Below are positions 1 to 5,860 of a stretch of DNA of 6,084 bases, piece after piece. Position 1 is the stretch's first letter. Each line of letters begins with the position of its first letter. Under the pieces are notes generated by a model, which saw only the letters and a list, made by a program, of their open reading frames with translations, did not search any database and was not told the DNA's origin. The position numbers were made by a program, and so were the translations under genes. Source of the DNA: CAXQRU01 sp964226685 (GTDB lineage: Bacteria > Pseudomonadota > Gammaproteobacteria > Pseudomonadales > Cellvibrionaceae); contig CAXQRU010000153.1 in NCBI GenBank assembly GCA_964226685.1, positions 1 through 6,084 of the forward strand, written 5' to 3'.

Positions 1-21
1 TACACGACGCTCTTCCGATCT
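1..21 (+). other. Illumina sequencing adapter remnant (left end)
   Basis: The first 21 bases, ending in GCTCTTCCGATCT, match the 3' part of the standard Illumina read-1 adapter as I know it. Genomic sequence begins at about base 22. The adapter is open in the frame of the first gene, so it could be mistaken for coding sequence. Confidence 0.97.
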
Positions 22-272
22 CTAACAATTTACTTCAACAAGCTAATATCCAAACCTACCTCAAAAATGAATTTGCTGGCGGTGCTTCTGGCGAGTTAGC
101 ACCAATGGAGACCTGGCTAGAAGTATGGGTAGAAGAGGAAGATTATGAGAGCGCACTCGACATTCTGGATACCGCACTCAACGCCAAAGGCACTGAGTGG
201 GTATGCACTAACTGCGATGAGATTAATGGCGGCGCTTTTGAGATTTGCTGGCAGTGCCAGCACCCACACTGA
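22..272 (+). CDS. DUF2007 domain protein with C-terminal zinc ribbon (partial, 5' end missing)
   Basis: Only the last 82 codons are present. The readable frame starts at base 24 (AAC) and stops at TGA 270-272. The visible protein begins NNLLQQANIQTYLKNEF and contains AGGASGELAP, then LEVWVEEEDYESALDIL. This pattern is that of the DUF2007 family (putative signal-transducing proteins of unknown biochemical role). The C-terminus carries two CxxC pairs, VCTNC and ICWQC, separated by about 13 residues, which look like a zinc-ribbon knuckle. Relatives that I recall with this domain plus ribbon are about 100 residues, so roughly 15-20 N-terminal residues are lost beyond the contig end (inference). 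The gene converges on the pterin dehydratase gene with only two bases between the stop codons. The family call is fairly secure; the molecular function is not known. Confidence 0.85.
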
Positions 273-274
273 GG

Positions 275-568
275 TTAGGCTAGCAACCCATCCGTTTTAG
301 ACGCCATCGTAAAATCATTTTCACATAAGCCGCCGGCATCATGACTCCACCAGCGGACGGTGACTCGCCCCCACTCTGTTAATAAAGCAGGGTGATGATT
401 GGCGGCCTCAGCCAGTTCCCCCACTCGATTAGTAAAAGCTAAAGCCTCGCAAAAATTCTTGAATTCATAAACCTTTTTCAATTGAGGGACATCGAGTTCT
501 ACAATATCCCAACCATCCAGCTTACTCATCATGGAAGATTGCTCGGCTTCAGACAGTTTTATACTCAT
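275..568 (-). CDS. phhB: Pterin-4a-carbinolamine dehydratase (4a-hydroxytetrahydrobiopterin dehydratase)
   Basis: This 97-residue cytoplasmic enzyme dehydrates 4a-hydroxytetrahydrobiopterin, the oxidised cofactor released by phenylalanine hydroxylase, so that the pterin can be recycled. The family signature is complete: EAANHHPAL (His58, His59, Pro60) and SHDAGGLCENDF (His76, Asp85). These keep the spacing of the active-site histidines and aspartate known from mammalian DCoH/PCD. The length is normal for the family. The ATG at 566-568 is preceded by a strong Shine-Dalgarno sequence (GGAGGTG, 571-577). It overlaps the fumarase stop codon as ATGA, so translation is probably coupled to fumarase. 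The gene is last in its operon. No phenylalanine hydroxylase gene is in the window, so the symbol rests on family identity, not on context; phhB/pcd-type names are interchangeable here. Confidence 0.95.
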   Translation of the reverse strand: MSIKLSEAEQSSMMSKLDGWDIVELDVPQLKKVYEFKNFCEALAFTNRVGELAEAANHHPALLTEWGRVTVRWWSHDAGGLCENDFTMASKTDGLLA

Positions 569-2088
569 TTCACCTCCAATACGCCTTCTTCAATTTTGGC
601 TTTCCAAATGGCAGGGCCTGTCTGGTGCACGGAGTTACCAGTGGGATCAACAGCAACCGTAACGGGCATATCAGTGACTTCAAATTCATAAATAGCCTCC
701 ATACCCAAATCAGCAAAACCGACCACTTTGGACGCGGTAATAGCCTTAGAAACCAAATAGGCCGAGCCACCAACCGCCATGAGATAGACGGCCTTGTTAT
801 CTTTAATGGCCGCAACGGCTTCAGGGCCTCGCTCCGCTTTACCAACCATACCTAAAAGACCGGTTTGCTCCAGCAATTGACGAGTAAATTTGTCCATACG
901 GGTTGCTGTAGTTGGCCCCGCTGGCCCAACCACTTCACCCTCAATGGGATCAACGGGTCCAACGTAATAAATAAAACGCCCCTTTAAATCGACGGGTAGC
1001 GGTTCATTATTGTTGAGCATTTCAATCATGCGCTTATGTGCAGCATCGCGCCCAGTCAGCAATTTACCTGACAGTAAAATAGTATCCCCCGCTTGCCAAC
1101 TCATGACGTCTTCAGGAGTGATCGCGTCCAAATTGACTCGTCGAGTATTTTCTCCAGCTTGGCGCGAGATCTCCGGCCAATGCTCGATGCTCGGCGGAGT
1201 TTGGAAACTCGGCCCATCCCCTTTCAAGGTAAAGTGAGCATGTCTGGTCGCCGCACAATTAGGAATGATTGCAACCGCTTTATTGGCGGCATGTGATGGG
1301 AAATCCATAACCTTAACATCGAGAACAGTGGTCAAACCACCCAAACCCTGAGCACCAATTCCTAAACGATTGACCTTATCATAAAGTTCAAGGCGCAGCT
1401 CTTCAGCTCGATTACTCGCGCCTTTTTTCTGCAGCTCTTGGATATCAATTGGCTCAAGTAAGGCTTCTTTTGCCAGCAACATGGCTTTCTCTGCCGTGCC
1501 GCCAATGCCTATCCCCAAGATTCCTGGTGGGCACCAACCTGCCCCCATTGTTGGAACCATTTTTAATACCCAATCCACCACAGAATCCGAGGGATTCAAC
1601 ATCGCGAACTTAGACTTCGCCTCACTGCCACCACCTTTTGCCGCCACATGAACATCGATGGTATTGCCAGGAACGATTTTGTAGTTAATCACAGCCGGCG
1701 TGTTATCCCCGGTATTTTTGCGCGCACCATCAGGGTCAGCCAGTACAGAAGCTCTTAAAATATTATCTGGGTGTTTGTAAGCTCGTCGAACACCTTCATT
1801 GATCATATCATCAAGGCTCAGATCACCCTCGATTTTCACATTCATGCCCACATTTACAAACACGGTGACAATGCCAGTATCTTGGCAAATCGGTCGGCGG
1901 CCTTCAGCACACATACGCGAGTTAATCAAAATTTGAGCCAGCGCATCTTTTGCAGCGGGATTAGCTTCCTTCTCATAGGCTTGATGCACGGCTTGAATAA
2001 AATCAACCGGGTGATAGTAGGAAATAAACTGCAACGCATCGGCCACACTATCGATGATATCACTCTGCTGGATAATGGTCTGGGTCAT
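565..2088 (-). CDS. fumA: Class I fumarate hydratase, [4Fe-4S] type
   Basis: This is a 507-residue single-chain class I fumarase, which interconverts fumarate and L-malate in the TCA cycle in the cytoplasm. The N-terminal (alpha) domain spans about residues 10-290 and carries the three cysteines expected to hold the [4Fe-4S] cluster: Cys68 in RRPICQDTG, Cys186 in GAGWCPPGILGIGIGGT and Cys278 in PNCAATRH. The C-terminal (beta) domain, from about 310, has the KLLTGRDAAHKRM loop (342-354), GPAGPTTATRMD (388-399) and LGMEAIYEF (461-469). Fused alpha and beta domains distinguish it from two-subunit fumarases and L-tartrate dehydratases, although closely related activities cannot be fully excluded. 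The start ATG has AAGAGG at 2095-2100. The gene lies 14 bases after the coiled-coil gene and overlaps phhB by four bases, indicating one transcript. Enzymes of this class are known to be inactivated by superoxide, notable because sodB lies just upstream on the opposite strand. Confidence 0.96.
   Translation of the reverse strand: MTQTIIQQSDIIDSVADALQFISYYHPVDFIQAVHQAYEKEANPAAKDALAQILINSRMCAEGRRPICQDTGIVTVFVNVGMNVKIEGDLSLDDMINEGVRRAYKHPDNILRASVLADPDGARKNTGDNTPAVINYKIVPGNTIDVHVAAKGGGSEAKSKFAMLNPSDSVVDWVLKMVPTMGAGWCPPGILGIGIGGTAEKAMLLAKEALLEPIDIQELQKKGASNRAEELRLELYDKVNRLGIGAQGLGGLTTVLDVKVMDFPSHAANKAVAIIPNCAATRHAHFTLKGDGPSFQTPPSIEHWPEISRQAGENTRRVNLDAITPEDVMSWQAGDTILLSGKLLTGRDAAHKRMIEMLNNNEPLPVDLKGRFIYYVGPVDPIEGEVVGPAGPTTATRMDKFTRQLLEQTGLLGMVGKAERGPEAVAAIKDNKAVYLMAVGGSAYLVSKAITASKVVGFADLGMEAIYEFEVTDMPVTVAVDPTGNSVHQTGPAIWKAKIEEGVLEVK
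571..577 (-). promoter_or_regulatory. Strong Shine-Dalgarno of phhB inside the fumarase coding end
   Basis: Read on the minus strand this is GGAGGTG, with its GGAGG core four bases before the phhB ATG. It lies within the last codons of fumarase. Its strength suggests that phhB can initiate well on its own as well as by coupling at the ATGA overlap. Confidence 0.8.
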
Positions 2089-2094
2089 AAATAG

Positions 2095-2100
2095 CCTCTT
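2095..2100 (-). promoter_or_regulatory. Shine-Dalgarno of fumarase
   Basis: AAGAGG on the minus strand, six bases before the fumarase ATG, occupies most of the 14-base gap after the stop codon of the coiled-coil gene. There is no room for a separate promoter in the gap, which supports cotranscription and the chosen start. Confidence 0.8.
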
Positions 2101-2102
2101 AG

Positions 2103-2951
2103 TTATAACGCTCTTAGGCGCTCTTTAATTAAAATAATTTCACGATTGACGCCCTGCCTGAACACATCAATCGCTCGAATCGCTTCTTTCAAGTCATTAA
2201 CCTGCTCTGTTAGCTTGCCCAACTCAGCACTGTTATCCACTTTTGGCGCATTGTCGGTCGACGCTTTAAACTGTTTAAGCTCAGCACTTTGAGCATTTAA
2301 CTTTTCTTTTAAGGTATTGCTAGCTAGGTTCAACTCTTTCACTGAACCTTCTAGAGACCTCAGTGCTTCAGCCTGCTCAGCCAATAGAGCGGGTGTTTGT
2401 GCTAATGATTTTTGCAACTCATTAACCTTGACCTCAGATGCAGCCAAAGACTTTTTCAGTTCTTCGATTTGAGCGTTATTGGCTTTGTCATTTTGAAGCA
2501 AAGCGGCAAGCTCTTTAGCTGCCTTCTCATCCGCTTTACCAAGCTCTTCAATGGCAGAGCTATTTTTAGCAATGGCCTTGCGGTTGGTATCGTGGGATAC
2601 ACCCCAAAGCTTGCGAATCTCTTCATTGGCGGTTTTCATATCGCCTGCAAGCGATTGTAGTTGAGAACTCACCTCTGTTAAAGACTGTGCCGATTCATCG
2701 CCCGCCACAGACAAACGCTTTTCAAGTTCGACGATTCGAGACTGCTGATCCGTCAGACTCGTCTGCGCCTGCAGTAACTGCCAATAGCTAAAGCCTGCGA
2801 CACCACAGGCTGCCAAGCTTAACAAAGTCAACATTACCGTGCCAAAGGAAGATCGGGACTCGACTTGATAACTGGGTTGATCCGCCCTTGGAGCAATCAG
2901 GGTGTCTTCATCTGTCAACGCTGACACAGTGGGTTCTTGACGTTCAGTCAT
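2103..2951 (-). CDS. Single-pass membrane protein with long coiled coil, function unknown
   Basis: I do not recognise a characterised family for this 282-residue protein. Residues 1-35 are polar and rather acidic. Residues about 36-60 (FGTVMLTLLSLAACGVAGF onward) form one hydrophobic segment fitting an uncleaved membrane anchor. Residues about 61-282 are almost entirely charged/alanine/leucine-rich helix with heptad-like spacing (for example IVELEKRL, IEELKKSL, VKELNLASNTLKEKL, LTEQVNDLKEAIRAI). This predicts extended coiled coil, probably periplasmic, though topology is an inference. A break occurs around GVSHDTNRKA (117-126), and a less regular stretch at 228-242 is rich in Thr, Asn and Lys. 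Proteins like this are often mislabelled as ATPases or chromosome-segregation proteins because of coiled-coil similarity; I see no Walker motif. It is first in the fumarase operon, with a weak SD (TAGG, 2961-2964) and an ATG at 2949-2951. Confidence 0.85.
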   Translation of the reverse strand: MTERQEPTVSALTDEDTLIAPRADQPSYQVESRSSFGTVMLTLLSLAACGVAGFSYWQLLQAQTSLTDQQSRIVELEKRLSVAGDESAQSLTEVSSQLQSLAGDMKTANEEIRKLWGVSHDTNRKAIAKNSSAIEELGKADEKAAKELAALLQNDKANNAQIEELKKSLAASEVKVNELQKSLAQTPALLAEQAEALRSLEGSVKELNLASNTLKEKLNAQSAELKQFKASTDNAPKVDNSAELGKLTEQVNDLKEAIRAIDVFRQGVNREIILIKERLRAL

Positions 2952-2994
2952 AGTGCTTTACCTAAGTTTTGATCAAATATAAATCAGACCCCGT

Positions 2995-3000
2995 ATTATA
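2995..3000 (-). promoter_or_regulatory. Candidate promoter -10 box of the coiled-coil/fumarase/phhB operon
   Basis: The minus strand reads a perfect TATAAT here, 43 bases upstream of the coiled-coil gene start, which would give a leader of roughly 35 bases. The -35 region is weak: TTGTGG (3016-3021, 15-base spacer) or TGTTGT (3018-3023, 17-base spacer). The assignment rests mainly on the -10 box and its location in the divergent gap. Confidence 0.5.
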
Positions 3001-3052
3001 GGCGAAAGCACCGAGCCACAACAGCCGAACATAAAGATTTTAACATCCGCCC

Positions 3053-3080
3053 TTGAATTTATAACGTATTGGCTCATAAT
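3053..3080 (+). promoter_or_regulatory. Candidate sigma-70 promoter of sodB
   Basis: TTGAAT (3053-3058) and CATAAT (3075-3080) are separated by 16 bases and match the -35 and -10 consensus at four and five of six positions. Transcription would begin near 3087 and give a leader of about 30 bases before the sodB ATG. This is read by eye only; no transcript data support it. Confidence 0.5.
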
Positions 3081-3118
3081 CATGTCTTTTATAAACTCAC
3101 AATGATTAAGGAACTATT

Positions 3119-3694
3119 ATGTCTTTTGAATTGCCAGCCCTACCCTATGAAAAAAATGCCCTAGAACCTCACATCTCAGCCGAAACTTTAGAGTACCATC
3201 ACGGAAAACATCACAACGCTTATGTCACCAAGTTAAACGACGCCATTCCTGGCAGCGCTTTTGAGGGAAAAACTTTAGAAGAAATCATCAAAAGCTCAAG
3301 CGGCGGAATTTTCAACAATGCAGCTCAAGTTTGGAACCATACTTTTTACTGGAATTGTTTAAGCCCAAATGGCGGCTCAGCTCCAACTGGCGCATTGGGC
3401 GATGCCATCAATGCCAAATGGGGCTCTTACGATAAATTTGTTGAAGACTTCTCAGCCAAAGCCGCCGGAAACTTTGGCTCAGGCTGGACTTGGCTAGTCA
3501 AAAGCGCTGCTGGCGAGCTTGAAATTGTCAATACAGACGATGCTGGTAACCCCATGACTGAAGGCCATACTCCGCTACTCACATGCGATGTATGGGAGCA
3601 TGCTTATTATATCGACTATCGAAATGCAAGACCTCAATACATTGAGGCCTTTTGGAAATTGGTCAATTGGGAATTCGCGCAAAGCCAATACTAA
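3119..3694 (+). CDS. sodB: Iron superoxide dismutase
   Basis: This 191-residue cytoplasmic enzyme converts superoxide to oxygen and hydrogen peroxide. The sequence runs close to E. coli SodB from the first residues (MSFELPALPY) to the end. The four metal ligands are present: His27 in LEYHHGKHH, His74 in QVWNHTFYW, and Asp157 and His161 in DVWEHAYYIDYRNARP. Gln70 in NNAAQVWNH is the second-sphere glutamine position characteristic of the iron enzymes, so Fe is predicted rather than Mn; cambialism cannot be ruled out by eye. The length is typical and there is no signal peptide. The ATG at 3119 has TAAGGA six bases upstream (3107-3112). The gene is monocistronic: it has its own candidate promoter in the divergent gap and a strong terminator starting six bases after its TAA stop. 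Confidence 0.97.
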   Translation: MSFELPALPYEKNALEPHISAETLEYHHGKHHNAYVTKLNDAIPGSAFEGKTLEEIIKSSSGGIFNNAAQVWNHTFYWNCLSPNGGSAPTGALGDAINAKWGSYDKFVEDFSAKAAGNFGSGWTWLVKSAAGELEIVNTDDAGNPMTEGHTPLLTCDVWEHAYYIDYRNARPQYIEAFWKLVNWEFAQSQY

Positions 3695-3699
3695 AATCG

Positions 3700-3725
3700 A
3701 AAAAGCCCTCAGTCGAGGGCTTTTT
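3700..3725. terminator. Bidirectional intrinsic terminator between sodB and the DUF2058 gene
   Basis: A perfect 11-base-pair inverted repeat, AAAAAGCCCTC and GAGGGCTTTTT, is separated by the loop AGTC. The GC core is GCCCTC/GAGGGC, with a T tract on the plus strand and, by symmetry, on the minus strand. It can therefore end both sodB and the convergent che/DUF2058 transcript. Its right arm overlaps the last two bases of the DUF2058 stop codon (TAA at 3724-3726, minus strand). Confidence 0.93.
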
Positions 3726-4254
3726 ACCACATTAAATCATCTGGTATTTCAAATTGTGCATAGTATTCATCATCGGCTTCTGTTGATGAAGTAGTAGCGC
3801 CATCGTTGAAAACAACCACAGCATCAGCAGCTCGAGTTCGAATTCTCTCTGCTATGGGTTTAGGGATGACTTCGTAACCGCTGCTCACCCGCACAATACA
3901 AAGGCGCCCTTTGATAATTTGCTCGACAACGGCATCTGTTAACCATAATTTTTTTATGGCCTTATCATCAGTAAAATTATAAGCAACATCACCTTTGGCA
4001 TCCTTCAACCGATAAAGCCCAGCCAATTGATCCACTTGTGCTTGCAGTGCCTTTTTATCTGATTGCAGCTGCCTTTGACGATTCAATTCTTTATCGCGGG
4101 CTTGTTTTTCTAACTTCGCTTGTTTCGCCGCTTCAGCAAGCTCCTGATCATGATCAATATTTTGCTTTTTTTCTTTTCTCTTCTGCTTGGATATTTGCTT
4201 GGCTTTTTTCTTATCAACCAAACCGGCCTGCATCAATTGATCCTGTAGACTCAT
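3724..4254 (-). CDS. yaiL: DUF2058 family protein (YaiL-like)
   Basis: A 176-residue predicted cytoplasmic protein of the DUF2058 family, similar throughout to E. coli YaiL, annotated as a nucleoprotein/polynucleotide-associated enzyme without a proven function. It starts SLQDQLMQAGLVDKKKAK, followed by a very basic, highly charged helical stretch to about residue 75. A folded part with VAYNFTDDKAIKKLW, GRLCIVR and GYEVIPKPIAERI follows, then an acidic Ser/Thr/Asp tail ending in the family-typical PDDLMW. I chose the ATG at 4252-4254, not the in-frame ATG at 4273-4275, because GGAGAG lies five bases before it and homologues begin at this point; the longer version would add MMLWRVC and overlap cheB. 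It follows cheB by 17 bases and probably shares its transcript. No role in chemotaxis is known to me, so the linkage may be incidental. Confidence 0.92.
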   Translation of the reverse strand: MSLQDQLMQAGLVDKKKAKQISKQKRKEKKQNIDHDQELAEAAKQAKLEKQARDKELNRQRQLQSDKKALQAQVDQLAGLYRLKDAKGDVAYNFTDDKAIKKLWLTDAVVEQIIKGRLCIVRVSSGYEVIPKPIAERIRTRAADAVVVFNDGATTSSTEADDEYYAQFEIPDDLMW

Positions 4255-4259
4255 ACATA

Positions 4260-4265
4260 CTCTCC
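4260..4265 (-). promoter_or_regulatory. Shine-Dalgarno that decides the DUF2058 start
   Basis: GGAGAG on the minus strand sits five bases before the ATG at 4252-4254, in the short gap after the cheB stop. The upstream in-frame ATG (4273-4275) has no comparable site at the right distance, so the shorter 176-residue product is preferred. Confidence 0.75.
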
Positions 4266-4271
4266 AGAGCA

Positions 4272-5351
4272 TCATCTAACTTTTGCTGAATACTCTTCAA
4301 TAATTTGTGAAATTTTGTCTAACGGAACCTCCTTATCAACCGCCCCCTTTTGAACAGCAACAGCAGGCATGCCGTAGACCACGCAGGTAGCTTCATCTTG
4401 AGCCAAGGTTTGGGCACCAGCGTCTCTCATTTCCTTAAGACCCGCCGCACCATCGTCCCCCATACCCGTCATGATAATACCAAGGGCTTTTTTACCAACG
4501 GATTTCGCTACTGATCGAAATAATACATCGACTGACGGCTTATGTCGACTCACCAAAGGCCCATCTTTCAAGCGAATAAAAGGCAAACCCATATTTTTCG
4601 TTTCTACCATCATATGAACACCACCCGGAGCGATAATAACTCGTCCAGGCCTAACCTCATCTCCATCCTCACCCTCTTTGACTTCTACTTGCGATAAACC
4701 ATTTAATCGCTGTGCGAAAGCAGCGGTAAACGCCTTTGGCATATGTTGGACAACGACAATACCAACACAGGAGGGCGATAAACTTGTGAGTATCTCCTCT
4801 AATGCGTGGGTTCCTCCAGTTGAAGTACCAATGGCAACAACATTTTGGGTTGATAAAATATTACCGGAACGGCTTTCCAATATCGCATCGGCGGTTAACT
4901 TTGGCGCTATCACAGGGCTAATAAGGGGTCGTTTAATTTTGTAAGAAGAAAGATTTGCTTTAGCCGCCGATCGAACTGCATTGATAATTTCTTTTTCCGC
5001 ATCGCCCAAAGATTTTTTGAGATCCATTTTAGGCTTACCAATGACATCCACCGCGCCAATACTCAGCGCTTCAATTCCAACTCTGGAACTTTTTTCTGTT
5101 AAGCCAGAACACATGACTACGGGTATTGGATCTTTTTCCATTATCTGTCTTAAAAATGTAAGACCATCCATTCTTGGCATTTCAACATCAAGCAGTATGA
5201 CATCGGGTCTATTTTTTTCTATCCTACCCATCGCAAAAATAGGATCTTGCACAGCGCCTTGAACATTAATTCCGGTGGCACTATTTAAGATATCGGATAA
5301 AATTTTTCTAACAACTGCTGAATCGTCCACAATGAGCACATTGATAGCCAT
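4272..5351 (-). CDS. cheB: Chemotaxis response regulator protein-glutamate methylesterase/glutamine deamidase
   Basis: A full-length 359-residue CheB. Phosphorylation of its receiver domain by CheA activates the methylesterase, which removes methyl groups from chemoreceptor glutamates during adaptation. The receiver domain (about 1-125) has the acidic pair Asp9-Asp10, the phospho-acceptor Asp55 in VILLDVEMPRMDG, Ser82 in the MCSGLTEK strand and Lys106 in GKP. A linker of about 45 residues follows. The esterase domain (about 168-359) has the catalytic triad expected from E. coli CheB: Ser177 in AIGTSTGGT, His203 in VVQHMPKAF and Asp300 in MTGMGDDGAAG. The start ATG has TAAGGTAG upstream (5357-5364), lying in the end of cheD; the gap to cheD is five bases. 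No residue of the active sites appears missing. The order cheR-cheD-cheB is a common adaptation cassette. Confidence 0.97.
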   Translation of the reverse strand: MAINVLIVDDSAVVRKILSDILNSATGINVQGAVQDPIFAMGRIEKNRPDVILLDVEMPRMDGLTFLRQIMEKDPIPVVMCSGLTEKSSRVGIEALSIGAVDVIGKPKMDLKKSLGDAEKEIINAVRSAAKANLSSYKIKRPLISPVIAPKLTADAILESRSGNILSTQNVVAIGTSTGGTHALEEILTSLSPSCVGIVVVQHMPKAFTAAFAQRLNGLSQVEVKEGEDGDEVRPGRVIIAPGGVHMMVETKNMGLPFIRLKDGPLVSRHKPSVDVLFRSVAKSVGKKALGIIMTGMGDDGAAGLKEMRDAGAQTLAQDEATCVVYGMPAVAVQKGAVDKEVPLDKISQIIEEYSAKVR

Positions 5352-5356
5352 ACAAT

Positions 5357-5860
5357 CTACCTTACATCACCAATAGCATCAAAAAATACGTTATGATTTA
5401 CCAATACTTCTCCACTACCAATATTAAAACTTACTCTTCTACTCCCCAACTGACCAACATGGCTACCCACTACGTGAATATTGTTTTCTAACAATAACAA
5501 CATGGCTTGCTTGATGTTTTTACTTCCAATACAAAAACCTTGTGTACCCAATCCCATTGGATCTGCACCACCAAATACTTTTCCCTGATATTCCGATAAC
5601 TTTGTATTATGCTGAGCGACTGAATGTGTAAATAGCATCATCGCCTCATTACCATAACGGCCATCAAGCTCTGTTAACACGACCTTGCCGGGCCTTTTGG
5701 GTAGTACGAAATGACACATACCACCCAAACGAAGAATCGGATGCCACAAAACGATGGCCACACAAGATCCAAGCACAGTATAGACACTTGAGTTTGCCCC
5801 ACCAAAGTAAAACTCACCTGGTTTTAAAAAGAAACTATTTGAGTGCACAATCAAATACAC
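5357..5860 (-). CDS. cheD: Chemoreceptor glutamine deamidase
   Basis: This protein of about 167 residues deamidates specific glutamines in methyl-accepting chemotaxis proteins to glutamates, making them available to CheR and CheB. The family core is clear: FLKPGEFYFGG, then TVLGSCVAIVLW with catalytic Cys33, GGMCHFVLP with His50 (17 residues after the Cys, as in Thermotoga CheD), and later YQGKVFGGADPMG and GSRRVSFNIGSGEV. The start is uncertain. The coordinates given use GTG at 5858-5860, overlapping the cheR stop by ten bases and lacking a convincing Shine-Dalgarno. TTG at 5852-5854 (a four-base TTGA overlap with the cheR stop) and GTG at 5846-5848 are alternatives that remove two or four residues without affecting the fold. 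It precedes cheB by five bases. Confidence 0.93.
   Translation of the reverse strand: MYLIVHSNSFFLKPGEFYFGGANSSVYTVLGSCVAIVLWHPILRLGGMCHFVLPKRPGKVVLTELDGRYGNEAMMLFTHSVAQHNTKLSEYQGKVFGGADPMGLGTQGFCIGSKNIKQAMLLLLENNIHVVGSHVGQLGSRRVSFNIGSGEVLVNHNVFFDAIGDVR

Noticed and set aside
273..288. GGTT...AACC inverted repeat as a terminator between the DUF2007 gene and phhB
   Set aside because: Only four base pairs form, the inner bases do not pair and no T tract follows.
570..845. Minus-strand open frame of 91 codons in another frame
   Set aside because: It is an out-of-frame shadow of the fumarase C-terminus, rich in Arg, Leu and Pro, without a ribosome site or a recognisable domain.
1771..2094. Plus-strand open frame of 107 codons
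   Set aside because: It lies antisense within the fumarase gene, whose protein is conserved throughout, and its product resembles no family I know.
2790..2830. Lipobox-like LAAC (residues 46-49) in the coiled-coil protein, suggesting a lipoprotein
   Set aside because: The cysteine is at residue 49 after a long acidic N-terminus, and hydrophobic residues continue past it, which fits an uncleaved membrane anchor better than a type II signal peptide.
4255..4275. Longer DUF2058 protein starting at the ATG at 4273-4275
   Set aside because: It adds seven residues not typical of the family, overlaps cheB, and lacks the well-placed GGAGAG that precedes the ATG at 4252-4254.
4678..5262. Plus-strand open frames of 88 and 93 codons (4678-4944 and 4981-5262)
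   Set aside because: Both are antisense to cheB, whose receiver and esterase motifs span the same bases, and neither has recognisable domains.
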